The translations under genes and the position numbers were made by a program. The notes under the pieces are model-generated. The model saw only the letters and a program-made list of their open reading frames with translations, did no database searches and was not told the DNA's origin. Positions 20,604 through 31,844 of a DNA stretch of 64,000 nucleotides are shown here, one piece after another. The first letter of the stretch is position 1. Every line of letters starts with the position of its first letter. Source of the DNA: Prorocentrum cordatum (taxonomy: Eukaryota; Sar; Dinophyceae; Prorocentrales; Prorocentraceae); assembly GCA_963575745.1 (NCBI GenBank), contig CAUYUJ010015963.1, positions 33,501 through 97,500 of the forward strand. The letters run 5' to 3'.

Positions 20604-21686
20604 ATGGGAGCGAAGGGTGCGTGTGGCAAGGACAAGTCGGCCAAGCGAGGCCGCGGGACTGGCGCTGGCAAGGGCGAAGACAAGCGCACCCAGCCCCAGT
20701 CATGGCCACCAGCACGTGCGTCCTACTCATGGACCTGCATGCAATGTGAGGCCCAAGTTCCTCTTCAGCATCAGTGGCGTTGGAGGTGCGGTGCGCACTG
20801 GGGAGCTGCAGCCCCGCAGCCGTCGTCTGCACCTTCAACAGGACCCGCTCCGAAGAAGGACTACATGACTGGGAAAGCACAGATCCAGAAACTCCAGAGC
20901 ACCTACGACACGCTGCAGAGTGGAGTCGAAGCAAGAAGGTGTAGCCCAGGAGCCCACGATGGCGGCGATGGAGTCGATCGAGAGCGTTTTGGACAGACTG
21001 CGGTCAGACCGCGACAGCGAAAAGAGCGTCTCTCAGCGAGAAGCAGCTGGAGACGCAGTCCGAGCACGTGCAGAAGCAAACCCAGGCCCTCGAGGACTTG
21101 GATGTCAAGCGCGCGCCGATGGCCGCGTACCTCGAGACTGCGAAGGCCACGTTGCGTGAGTACGAGATGAAGGTGGAGGCGCTCAAATCTCCCCATGGTG
21201 GCGGGCGGGGGCCCGTACATGGGAGCACGTGGGCCCCCGCCGCCGACGCCAGCGGGCAAGGGCATGGCAGCCAGTGCCTTGGCCCAGCACGGCGGCAATG
21301 GACGCTTTGGGCGGATGGGCGCCCGCGCGTTTCTCAACGGCATGAGTTTCTTCGGCACGGGCCTGGACTCCGCCTTGATGCAGAGCCCGTGGAGCCCCAC
21401 GCAGGAGTCCGCGACGCAGATGCGGCTGAGCGGGGCCGAGGTGGCGGAGGCAGCCAGGGCAGCCACCGAGGCCGAGCAGGCCCAGGCAGCACCTGGAGGC
21501 CGACGCGGGGGCGGCGCGCGCCCTTGGCCTGAACGGGGGCGCGGGCGGCGAGCCGCGCCGCCCACCTGGCCAGGCCGACGCCGCGACGCCGCCGGCGCCT
21601 TTGGCAGGCCGCAGGCCGGGCGAGGAGCTGGCGCGCACGGCTGGGAAGACGGCGCAGGGCGAGAGCGAGGCCGAGGCGGCAGCTGA
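20604..21686 (+). pseudogene. LINE B ORF1 relic
   Basis: From ATG 20604 the frame encodes a basic start, then WTCMQC...RCGAH, a zinc-ribbon remnant in which the last Cys is replaced by His. A charged coiled-coil segment follows near 20870-20950. The frame shifts near 20955; the coiled coil continues in other frames (QALEDLDVKRAPMAAYLE at 21080). An Ala/Gly-rich part ends near 21686. Order and composition match LINE C ORF1. Broken by at least two frameshifts. Confidence 0.6.
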
Positions 21687-21805
21687 CGCCGGCGCCCGCG
21701 GGTCTGGCGGGCAACCCGAGCCAGGCGGCCCGGGCCGCGCAGGGGCTGCTGATTCTCGCCGTCGACGCCGACAGTTCGACGTCAGCGGCCGCCGCCATCG
21801 AGGGT

Positions 21806-22285
21806 AGTGAGGCCCGCGTTGTATTTGCCCAAAAACATAAACTACATTGCCAACGGTCGCTAGAAGCGAAAGAGTCGATGAGGAAGCTAGGCTGGTAATC
21901 CTTCTGGTCAGCATGCGAGGTCGCGCGCAAAGGCGGCGCGTCGGCTGGAGTGGCCATTTTCGCCCGAGCCCAGCTTGACGCCTGGCAGGGCCCAGTGCGC
22001 CCGCGAGATCTCCCCCCTCAGTGGCTGATCCAGATCTGTTTCAGGGGTCGAGCGCCGGGCATCATCTCGCCCTGATGCGGCCGCTACCACGACTCAGAGG
22101 GCCTCTCAGCAAAGAGTGCGCGCCCGGCGCAGACGCTGGCCCTGGTCGCCCCCGGCTGTTTGTTCAACGCGGGGGCGCCTGCCCGTTCATCGCAGCAGGT
22201 GGTTCCGATATCAATCCACAAGTGTCCATGGAAATTCTCGCCCCTCGCAAGCGGGGTGGCAAGTATGTAGTTCCCTCGCCGAGCT
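21806..22285 (+). pseudogene. LINE B endonuclease relic
   Basis: FAQKHKL (about 21818) lines up with LAQEHHA of LINE C, with the catalytic Glu replaced by Lys. KGGASAGVAIFAR follows in another frame, as in related endonucleases. FIAAGGSDINP (near 22190) corresponds to the GGDFNM motif, with the Asp-Phe pair altered. The altered residues and a stop between the pieces mark it as inactive. Confidence 0.6.
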
Positions 22286-22949
22286 GAACGCGTAGAAGCG
22301 CCTCCCCAGCCAGACGCTACGAATACTCCGTCATGAGCAAGCCACTATTGACCGCAGCCAAGGCGGCGCACGCGGATATGAACTCTGACATTTTCCCATG
22401 GGCTTGTCGACCTTCAAGTGCTTGCGCATGCGATCCAGGTCCAGAGACAGGCGGCGCGCGAAGCCCCCTGTGGACCCCCCGCTAGGCCCAGCCCCGAAGG
22501 CGCCAGATTACGATGAGCTGGATGGGGCGCCTTGGAGCCCCACTACAGACTCTAGAGGCCCCTGGAGGATATCGGCCCCCAGTAGGCGATGCACCAGGCC
22601 TGTTCCAAGAGGAGCGGGGCGAGGTCTGCGCGAGATGGACCGAACAGGCTTGGGGGGAGTTGGAGGGCGCGCGTCAATGCCACCCGAGGGGAAGGAAGAA
22701 GGGCGGGTCGCCGCATGTGCTGCGCGTGGCTCCCCTGGGCGAGCTGCCCCGTGCCCGTCGGAGTCCCACGCGAAGTCCTTGCTGGGCCATCCATTGGTTC
22801 CCTTGTGGGCGCTGGGGAATGCGCGGGCTTCTTGCGAATGGAACTTGTCCAACTAAACTCGTGCATTGCGGGGGTCATGCGGAGGCCACCTGCAAGGCGA
22901 CGGTCTCGGGAGGCATTTTCAGATGCCATCGCCCTGGTGGACGTGATGT

Positions 22950-24700
22950 TTGGATGGGTTTTCTGCAGGCGGCATTGGGTGTCTTTGGGTTGTGAGCCCC
23001 ATCCCGATCATAGATGCGATTGCGAACAAATTCAAGACCCTCCAGGAGTTTGCCGTTTATCAGGCGCCTTTGGCCCCGCCGCGCGGGAAGGCAGAGAAGT
23101 CGGCCAAGCGGGGCGACTGGCGCGCGGAGGCCTTCGCTAGCGGAGCCAAGTTGGCGCGCTCATACGGGGGCGGCGACGGATGGGAAGCGCGATCTCCCCC
23201 CCATCGGATGACGGAGGCGCCCCCGCTTTCTGCGTCGCTAGACAGCTGGAGGAATAAGAGCTGGAGTGGGGGGCGGCATAAGGGTGAGAAGGCAACGACC
23301 GACAAGGGCCTTGCGTGGCCAGGTGATAAAGTTTACCCGAAGACACCTGCCCCCGAGGAGATCCTACATTTGAGCGGGTCTTTCAAGGGAGAAGCTACTG
23401 CCGCGGACGGATCTCACCCCGGGCATGGCCGCCTCCTGCGCGACGGGGCCCCCGCAGTCTTCAGCCAGGTCATGCGCCTGATGACGGCGCCACGTTTCTC
23501 CCCGTCTTGGGCGTCGAAGCCGATCTTGGCATTGTTTCGCAAGCTGGCGTCAGGTGGGCGGCCGATAAGGGGTCTGCCAGTCGACGGTCGGTCGGGATGA
23601 CTTCGCGGCGGCATTCCAGGGGCAGTAAATTCTGGGGGCGCACGATCCAGGGCCAAAGGGTTTTCAGCATGAGACTGGGCACTGTTTGGAGGCAGCACGT
23701 TCGAGGAGACTTAGCAGCCAGTGAGAAGAATAACTTTTGGAGTCTACTTGCTGATCTGACACAGTGCCACGAGCATGTTCCAAGGCCGCAACTGGCACAG
23801 AGCGCGATCGAGCGGCACTCACCCAGAGCCGCCGTGCGCGCGCGCGGGCGGGAACGCACGCTGAATGTGGATGGGGTTATGTCTCGGGGAATTGATCCGT
23901 ATCGTGGCATTGTAGCGGGGGGCAGCGCTGCAAAATTTGAGATCCAGGTGTTTTGCACACCCACCGCACATGCATGCGAGCGGGCGGGCTTCTAGCACGG
24001 AGTTGGCGATCCATTGAAAATGATTTTCACCTGAACGAACGGCGCGCGGACATGGCCCAGCGCATTATTAATTCGGCGACAGCGTTGGCGCTCTAGAAAG
24101 ATCGTCTAGCCCTGCTGTTGAATGTGATCTTCGCCGCGACGAAGTATGGCATCACGGGCGCCAGCGAGCAGCTGGTCGCAGCAGCCAAGGCTACCCTGAG
24201 TCAGCGCGCTGGGGGGCACGATGTTTTTTGGTGAGTTTGGGGGCGGGCCGCGACCCCGGGAAGCGCCGAAAACAATGACATGCAAAACGCAAGCGACGCG
24301 AACGCCACATTGCCCAGAGAGCCCGACTTGCGGAGATCAAGAGTCTCCGAAAACCCATGCGCCCGAAAGCGAAGATTTGGTTCTGCGGGGTCAACGCCGC
24401 GTCGACATACGGGGAGGAGGTGGTGGGTTGGAATCTAAATCAGCTTCGACGTTTGCGCTCCCAGGCGGCCGGATCTCAGGCCTTGCGAGCTGCGGAGCAG
24501 ACCGCAATTTGGCCTTTGCCCTGGAGCCGAGCACGGACCCGCTGCGCCGGGCGGGCGAAAGTTTAACACGGTGCGCCAAACAGTTTTGGTTGGCTTCGGA
24601 CCCGAACCGGAAACCAGGGGACTGTCTCAGCTTTGAGGAGCTTTCCAGGGCGCTGAACGCTACGATTGAATTCCCGGCGAGCAAGCCCAAGGGTTCCTAG
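22950..24700 (+). pseudogene. LINE B reverse-transcriptase relic
   Basis: Frame one (22950-23600) contains FASGAKLARSYG and SFKGEATAADGSHPGH, matching FAGGAGLAHRFA and the TFKLGAAVGQTGFQPRH stretch of LINE C. Frame two (23507-23998) carries motif A as LLADLTQCHEHV and motif B as GIVAGGSAAKFE, against VDLLKCFEMV and GIVAGCSQATTLL. Later, DPLRRAGESLTRCAKQFW (about 24535) matches DPLYAATTSIVFMYASMLW. Motif C is not clearly preserved. Several frame changes make it a pseudogene. Confidence 0.7.
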
Positions 24701-25148
24701 GGCCTTTTTCGAGGACCGATCGGGGACATGCAGCTATGGCTTCGCAAGGCGGCATGGTCGGTTCGGGGCCCAGTTCACTAATTATGAGAAATGGGCCACC
24801 GTGTGTTTTGACGGAGATCCTTTTCGTCCAGGCGTGTAGTTATTCCGTGAAGGACTTGGTAAGGAGTTCATGTCCAATAGCATGTAACAACATCTCGGAC
24901 CCAGTGGGTATCCCAGTGATCTGTTGGGGCGGGGACTTTGGGTTGAATCGCTTAAGAGGATCTGGAACTGGAAGCGACAAGAAAATGTCTGGAGGATAAC
25001 CCGGCATATTTCTACGAGGAGCTACGTGGCGGCCAGTCGCGTGCACAGGTCGCGGCATCCGGCGGGACCTCTGCCGAGGGGGGGGGCATCGACGGACCGC
25101 AGCGCCGAGCCTTCGAGCGCCCCCACGTCGCGGAGAAGCGATCAGAAT

Positions 25149-26340
25149 TCATGCCCACGGAGTGGGCGCAGGCGGGATTGGAGGCAGGCGAAACCGATCC
25201 TTTTTTTTCAGCATGGCTACCGACCCCTGATCAAATCCCAGGGCCTCTCTGGGATGTCGAAGTGCATTACGTGGGCCCAGACGGGTCTGGGGAGTTGCGA
25301 AGATTCACTAATAACTATTCGTCTGTTCGGATGATTCGTGTTTGGGAGGGAATTATGAGCGGTGGTGTCGGCGGATGCGGAGGGAACTTGCCAGTGTGTT
25401 GTATGCGGACACGTTCCAGGTTTGTTGCCTCAGTCTGCGGTCTCTTGCGAATGCGACGGATTGCTTCAGTCCCTCCACCTTGACTCGAACCCCGATGATA
25501 TCAACCCCGACTCCCTCTGCACGATTGACGTAGATTGGAAGGCCCGTTGTCTGTCCAGGACGCATGCGAGGCCGCATCAGGTCACAGCCCGCCGGCAGGT
25601 TTGGCGGTCCTTGTTGCCCCACGAGCTCCCGAACTGGAGGCCCCAGAAGGTGAAGAACCACGTGGTTGAACAGCTCAGCGGAGTGGTTCGGAGACATGTA
25701 AAAGGAAATGGCAAGGCCGACAAATTTGCCAAGGACGGTGCCAACCAGCACCCAGGAGCCCATGATGACATTCACAGGTACGAGGTGATATTGGACGGGT
25801 GGAGTGAGGTGGCTTTAGGCATGGCTTCGATTTTTGAGGACGCCCCGAGGGCCCAAGAGCTCTTCGGGAAAGCCGATAGAACGATTTTGGGTGTTTGGGA
25901 GCCCGCTTTGCCTCGCAGCAGCGTGCCCCACCGTGTGTTCTTGAACGGCTGCCGTTGGAGGTGCATCAGATGTGCCAAGTGCTTCGCTACCAAGCAGCCT
26001 AAAAGTATATGTGCGGCGCTGACCGAGGTTTTGTTCAAGATCAGGGACCTGGAAATATCGCCGCCCTATTCCGTGTATGTTTGCCGCGTGATAGAGACGG
26101 GCCTGCCAATCTTGATGCGAATGAGGTGTGGGGCCTACACCTCTGGGGAGCCCAAAGTGTTGGAAAGCCCCTGCAGGAAAGTCTTCGTGGCACAGCGAAG
26201 GCAGCTTCTCAGTGGCAGGTTGACCTGGCCAAGGGGCCAGCACGTCTCTTCCCCCTGGCCACTGGAGCACCCCGAGGAAGCGGGTGAGTGGTGCTATTGT
26301 TCCCCAGCCGTTTTCGAGCCCGGCTTGAAGGAGGTGATGG
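25149..26340 (+). pseudogene. LINE B RNase H and cysteine-rich tail
   Basis: EVHYVGPDGSGELR (about 25258) and, after a frame change, KVKNHVVEQL...GNGKADKFAKDGA (about 25650-25735) fit the start and the C-terminal helix region of LINE RNase H domains. The second frame stays open through a tail with RCIRCAKC (about 25968), MRCGAYTSGEPKVLESPC (about 26120) and ends in the GGA tract. The same tail pattern recurs in fragments A, D and E. The tail's function is unknown; the paired cysteines suggest metal binding. Confidence 0.65.
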
Positions 26341-26358
26341 GGAAGCCACAGGGAAAGG

Positions 26359-26640
26359 AGCATGATGAGGAGGAGGAGGAGGAAGAGGAGGAGGGAGGAG
26401 GAGGAGGAGGAGGAGGCGGATATTGCCAGCATGGCAGCGGGGCGCTGCTCCCGCCCAATCCTCACCCTCCTGATTCTCATTCTCGTCATCCTCGCTCTCC
26501 CCGGCCTCCTTCTCTACATACTCGCCCTCCAGCTCCACGCTCGCCTGATCCTCGCCCGCGTGGCCCTCACTCTCCTGTTCCTCCCCCTTTGCGAGCCTCG
26601 CCCTCCTGATCTTGGCGCGCATCATCATTTTGATCATTTT
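26359..26640. repeat. GGA tract followed by CTC-rich sequence
   Basis: GAGGAGGAG (26359-26420), then pyrimidine-rich CCTCCT/CTCGCC stretches to about 26600. Confidence 0.85.
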
Positions 26641-26949
26641 CTTCACACCCAGAAGCGCACGCACCTTCTTCTATATACAGAAACTCCCGATCAACCGCAG
26701 ACCGGCCGGCTGGTAATAGTCATCGCGCGGCAATGGCGCATGGTCTACGTGGGCCGCCAGGGAAGTCAGCAGGCGGCGGCGATTGATGGCGACGATGCCC
26801 GCCGATTCGGCGGAGGAACAACAGCAGGACAGCAGCAGTATCAGCGTTCGCCGCCGCCGGCGGAGCAGCTGCGGGCAACTTGTGCATCCATATCAGGTGC
26901 GTCCTGGGCGGTCCTGCAAATGGGCGCCGCAAGGCCGAGGCGCACTGGA

Positions 26950-27054
26950 TGTATATATATATGTATATATATGTATATATATACATACATACATACATAC
27001 ATACATACATACATACATACATGCATGCATGCATACATACATACATACATGCAT

Positions 27055-27101
<47 letters not shown>

Positions 27102-27460
27102 TGCATACATGCATACATGCATACATGCATACATACATCCATGCATCCATGCATGCATACATACATGCATACCTACCTACCTACCTACCTACCTACCTAC
27201 CTACCTACCTACCTACCTACCTACCTACCTATATGCATACATACATACATACATACATACATACATACATACATACATCCATGCATGCATGCATGCATGC
27301 ATGCATGCATACATACATACATACATACATACATACATACATACATACATACATACATACATACATACATACATACATGCATACATGCATACATACATAC
27401 ATACATACATACATACATACATACGTACAGACAGGCAGACAGACAGACAGACAGTCAGAC
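26950..27460. repeat. Compound TA / CATA / CAGA / CCTA microsatellite
   Basis: About 500 bp: TATATATG, (CATA)n, (ATGC)n patches, (CAGA)n at 27057-27101, (CCTA)n at 27172-27232, (CATA)n again to 27425, then CAGA. It is open in many frames on both strands, which is an effect of the tetranucleotides. Confidence 0.95.
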
Positions 27461-28004
27461 ACACAAGTTGAGCCTGTGCGGGCCCAGGGTTTCTGGCGAA
27501 GGGGGCCCAACAACTCCAAGCAGCAGTGGATCTGGACACAAGCCTTGCCCGCAGCAGCAGCAGGAGGAGGTTAAACAATGCACAGGAAGAGGAAGAGCAA
27601 CGGCGAGCTCATGTTGAAGCATCAGGCAGAGGGGCTGAAGCGACAGGGGTGGCGAGTGGACTCTAGGTGCGGGTCTACGACGTGGCCCTGACTGCGGACG
27701 GGACGGTCTTGCAGACCTCATCTTGTTACCCATTGTCTTGCTCTTCCCTGTCCTTGGCAGATAGTCCGTTTCGGCTGCGAGCCCAGGGGGGTAGCGAGAG
27801 GAGGCGGGTTCCCCATAGGGTTCGGAAGGCCTCCAGCCTGTTGAGAGATTGCGCGAGCCTTCCCAAGAGATCACAGAACACCCATCGGAAGCTCAGGGAG
27901 GTTCTGAGAAGCCCCGACGCCCTCCGAGAAGGGTTTTTCCCGCTCGCGTTCCCCCCGTGCGTGCCGCCGACCGCCATTCCGCCTCATCCTTCAACGCGTG
28001 CTCT
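27461..28004. other. No supported gene
   Basis: Mixed sequence with a CAG run at 27552 and a TTCTGAGAAGCCCC palindrome-like block near 27905, similar to those in the 14119 and 47637 modules. Confidence 0.5.
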
Positions 28005-28398
28005 TGCGGCCCCTTTGCCTCTTCCTCCTCCTCAGCCTCATCCTCATCCTCCTCCTCCTCCTCCTCCTCCTCCTCCTCCTCCTCCTCCTCCTCCTCCTCC
28101 TCCTCCTACCCTCCTCCTCCTCCTCCTCCTCCTCCTCCTCCTCCTCCTCCTCCTCCTCCTCCTCTCCTATTCCTCCTCCTCCTCCTTTTCCTCCCCCTCC
28201 TCCTCCTCCCTCCTCCCTCCTCCTTCTCCTCCTTCTCCTCCTCCTCCTCCTCTCCTCCTCCTCCTTTCCTCCTCTCTTCCTCCTCTTCCTCCTCCTTTTC
28301 CTCCTTTTCCTTCTTGTCCTGCTCCTCCTGTTCCTCCTCCTCCTCCTCCTGCTCCTCCTCCTCTACCCTCCTCCTCCTCCTCCCTCCTCCTCCTCCTC

Positions 28399-28429
<31 letters not shown>

Positions 28430-29035
28430 CTCCTCCTCCTCTCATCCTCATCCTCAATCATCCCCTCCTCCTCCTCTCTTCCTCCTCCTCAGCCTCCTTC
28501 TCCTCCTCTTCCACCTCCTCCTCATCCTTCTCCTCCTGTTCCCCCTCATCCTTCTCGTCCTCTCTCCTCCTCCTCCTCCTCCTCCTCCTCTCCTCCTCCT
28601 CCTGCTCCTCTCCCCCCTCCCTCCTCGTCCACCTCCTCCGCCTCCTCGTCCTCCTTCTCCTCCTCCTCCTCCTCCTCCTCCTCCTCCTCCTCCTCCTCCC
28701 TCCTCCCCTCCTCCCTCCCTCCCTCCCTCCCTCCCTCCCTCCCTCCCTCCCTCCCTCCCTCCCTCCCTCCCTCCCCCTCCTCCTTCTCCTCCGCCTCCTT
28801 CTCCTGGAGGAGTGCAGGAGGCTCAGGCAGACGGGGGAGGGGGGGGAGCGCAGGAGGAGGCAGGGAGCAGAGGGGGAGTGAACAGATGGGAGACAGGGAT
28901 ACCGCGCAGCAGGAGGGGAGGAGGAGGAGGAGGAGGAGGAGGAGGAGGAATAGGATGCGGAGGAGGAGGCGGAGGAGGAGGAGACGGGAGAGCGAGGGGT
29001 GGAGGAGGGAGGGAGGGCGGGAGGATGAAAGAGGG
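28005..29035. repeat. CTC/TCC tract of 800 bp facing a GGA tract
   Basis: CTCCTC triplets with CCCTCC (28700-28775) run to about 28805. After a 100-bp break, GGAGGA triplets run at 28915-29035 on the same strand. The two arms are complementary in composition and could pair. Confidence 0.95.
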
Positions 29036-29049
29036 GTCAAGGGATACAC

Positions 29050-29722
29050 GTGTGTATATACATATATACACATACATGTACATGTACTACGCATATGGTG
29101 GCCCTGGACCCAACACGGCTAATTCTTGCAATCCTGGTGGTGCAATCCATGTGGTGCATTTTAGGCGGTGCTATCCATGTAGTGCAAGCGATTTTGTGCA
29201 AAGTCAATTTGCTCGACTTGAAATTGACAGTTCCATTGCTCGCGCAACCATCCCACTCACCTGCACACAACTTCGTTGACAGAACCCATTCGGCGGCGAT
29301 TGCGGTGACTGTTTGGCGCTGGTTGGCGCATCGTTGCGGCCGCGCTAGTGCGCGCACGCTCGTTCGCAGCGCGGCCAGCTAGTCTTGCGCGACCGTTGCG
29401 GCCTCGATGGCGCTGACCGCTGGGTACTTCCCAGCTTGTCTCGCAGGCCGCGCTGACGCGCGGGCGGTTCGGTGCGAGTCGGCGTCTCGGGCGGGCGCGG
29501 TATCATGGCGACGCCGAGAATGGTTAGCACGATGATGATAGTAACGATGCTGGTTATGATATTGACAATGACGAAATGACGACGGCATGGCGAATGACGG
29601 CGCCGATGTTGAACACGCCGCACGCCGGTGACGATGACGTGTCCACGTGTCCGTGGGGAAAGGTGTGAAAAAGATGTTGGCATGCGCGCGCGGGCGACAG
29701 GCGCGAGTGGCCCTTACGGCAT
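29050..29722. other. No supported gene
   Basis: Unique-looking sequence with a small direct repeat GGTGCNATCCATGTNGTGCA (29139, 29168) and no recognisable coding content. Confidence 0.5.
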
Positions 29723-30008
29723 CGTTTGACAGGGGCCGTACCTTTCAGCACGCGTACTAAGGTGCTCGAATTATTGAATCGCTTCGCTCATTCCGCTGGC
29801 CGTGGAGCGCTATGTGGGGCCTCTTGGGGCCGTCTTGGGGGCTTCTTGGGAGCGTCTTGGGGCTCCTTGGCGGCGCATTGGGCTCCCCTGGGGCCTCTTG
29901 GGGGGCTCTTGGGGGCCCCTTGGGGCGGGAGGGGGGGTAGTCGATTGCGGCCCCTCGTTTGACAGGGGCCGTACCTTTCAGCACGCGTACTAAGGTGCTC
30001 GAATTATT
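29723..30008 (+). repeat. 53-bp perfect direct repeats around a TTGGGGCC decamer array
   Basis: The 53-bp block starting CGTTTGACAGGGGCCG and ending TCGAATTATT occurs identically at 29723-29775 and 29956-30008. The 180 bp between them are mostly CCTCTTGGGGGCC-like decamers. Confidence 0.9.
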
Positions 30009-30065
30009 TAGACATGCCCGCGCGAGAGGCCTGTTTGGCTGCAGTCGATGTGGCTGTTGTGATAT

Positions 30066-30165
30066 GTATATATATATATATATACACATATATATATATA
30101 TATATCAGAGTGAGGGGGCCGAACGGTCACTCACTGTCCCTGGGTGCGTGGCTGAAGTGGGATTC
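30066..30165. repeat. TA microsatellite plus conserved 55-bp tail
   Basis: (TA)n to about 30106, then GAGTGAGGGGGCCGAACGG and CTGTCCCTGGG...GTGGCTGAAGTG. The same tail follows the TA run at 33745. Confidence 0.8.
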
Positions 30166-30179
30166 CGCGGTGCAGATTC

Positions 30180-30240
30180 TCGTTGTTGTTTGTTGTTGTT
30201 TGTTGTTGTTTGTTGTTGTTTGTTGTTGTTTGTTGTCGTC
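30180..30240. repeat. TTTGTTGTTG decamer repeat
   Basis: Six near-perfect 10-bp units. Confidence 0.95.
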
Positions 30241-30245
30241 GTCCC

Positions 30246-30535
30246 AACCGCAACCCGCCCCGCGACCCACCCGCGACCCACCCCGCGACCCACCCCGCGA
30301 CCCACCCGCGACCCACCCGCGACCCACCCCGCGACCTACCCGCGACCCACCCCGCGACCCACCCCGCGATCCACCCGCGACCCGCCCGCGACCCACCCGC
30401 GACCTACCCCGCGACCCACCCCACGACCCACCCCACGACCCACCCGCGACCCACCCGCGACCTACCCGCGACCTACCCGCGACCCACCCGCGACCCACCC
30501 CGCGACCCACCCGCGACCCACCTTCGACCCAAACC
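30246..30535. repeat. CGACCCACCCG minisatellite
   Basis: About 290 bp of CCGCGACCCACC units of 10-12 bp. Confidence 0.95.
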
Positions 30536-30965
30536 ACATTCAAGGTACAAACAAACATTTTCGGCGCCTGCGGCTGGCTTTTTTTGCATTCCTTGGAGGT
30601 GGAGAGCCCGCGACCCACTCCGCGACCAACTCGCGACCAACCCGCGACCCAAACCACGATCAGCATACAAACCATATTTTTCGGCGCCTGCGGCGGGCAT
30701 CTTTTGCATTCGTTCCAGGTGGAGAGCCCGCGGCCCACCCGCGACCACGGTTTTCAGGGTACAAACCATATTTTTCGGCGCCTGCGGCGGGCATCTTTTG
30801 CATTCCTTCCCGGAGGAGAACCCACGGCCCACCCGCGACCCAAACCACGTTCAGTGTACAGACCAATTTTTTCGGCGCCTGCGGCGGGCTGCTTTTGCAT
30901 TCCTTCCAAGTGGAGGTGGAGAGCCCGCGACCCACCTGCGACCCAAATCACGTTCACTGAGCAAA
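30536..30965 (+). repeat. Array of four units of 90-125 bp
   Basis: TTTTCGGCGCCTGCGGC...TTTGCATTCCTTCC...GGAGAGCCCGCGACCCACC recurs at about 30555, 30677, 30769 and 30869. The minisatellite motif CGCGACCCACC is embedded between units. Confidence 0.9.
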
Positions 30966-31119
30966 CCAAGGCCGCACAAGCGCGGCGGCGGATTTTAGCA
31001 TGCTGTCTGAGCCCGCAACGACCTCTTCAAGCCCCGCGCATCCACGCCAGCCCGTCCAGCAATTTTGCCCTGGCCAGTTGCCTTGATCAGAGAAGTCGGG
31101 GAGCATAAAATGGAAAAAA

Positions 31120-31560
31120 GGATTGCGTTGCCGTTATCTTGGGAAAGGAGGGGGGGCAGGAGGAGTAAACAGGGGACGAGGAGGACGCGGAAGAAGAGAG
31201 GATGTAAGGAGAATGTAGAGAAAGAGGAGGAGCAGGAGGACGAGGAGGGGGAGGAGGAGGAGGGGAGGAGGAGAACGAGAAGAAGGAGGGGGAGGAGGGG
31301 GAGGAGGATGATGATGGACGACAATGGGAGGACGATGATGGAGGCCGATGAGGCGGAGGACGACAATGGGAGGACGATGATGGAAGGACGAGGGGGGGAG
31401 AGGGAGAACGAGGAAGAAGAGGAGGAGGAGGAGGAGGACGAGGTGGAGGAGGAGGACGATGACGATGACGATGACGATGAGGACGAGGACGAGGACGAGG
31501 AGGAGGAGGAGGAGGAGAAGGAGGAGGAGGAAGAGGAGGAAGAGAGCGCCATCGACAAGG
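31120..31560. repeat. GGA/GACGAT-rich tract
   Basis: Purine triplets with GATGACGAT patches (31310-31385, 31455-31500). Confidence 0.9.
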
Positions 31561-31689
31561 AAGGCGGGGGCCACGAGGTCCGCTGGCTCTACGACGCCCG
31601 CGTCGCCCGCGCCAGCCCCCTCGCTCTTATCCGCAATTGCGGGGTGCTACGTATATGTGTGTAGATGTGTATGTCTCTCTCCCTATGTA

Positions 31690-31770
31690 TATATATATAT
31701 ATATATATAGATATGTGTATATATACATATATATATATATATGTAAATATGTATGTGTGTGTGTATCGGA
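31690..31770. repeat. TA and TG microsatellites
   Basis: TATATATA with GTGTATATACA interruptions. Confidence 0.9.
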
Positions 31771-31844
31771 GTAGGCCGGGGGGAGGGTGTGCCTGTTCCC
31801 CCCATGGGTGCCCGCCCAGGTTTATTGGGGTTGTCAGAGCTCCG

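Larger units (their letters stand above)
20482..26358 (+). mobile_element. LINE B: decayed non-LTR retrotransposon, full domain order visible
   Basis: A relic of about 5.9 kb lying between a GGA tract and another GGA tract. Parts in order: decayed spliced leader (20482), ORF1 zinc motif and coiled coil (20604-21686), endonuclease (21806-22285), reverse transcriptase (22950-24700), RNase H and cysteine-rich tail (25149-26340). Stops and frameshifts separate the parts, so no intact protein is encoded. Its 5' untranslated part has no similarity to those of LINE A or C, so these are separate lineages. Confidence 0.75.

Noticed and set aside
26362-27574. Frames encoding Tyr-Ile-His-Thr repeats
   Set aside because: Readings of CATA/CAGA/CCTA tetranucleotides in the compound microsatellite.
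27998-29279. Open frames of 370-480 codons rich in Ser, Pro or Leu
   Set aside because: They are direct readings of CTC/TCC triplets, equally open on other frames and strands, with no domain.
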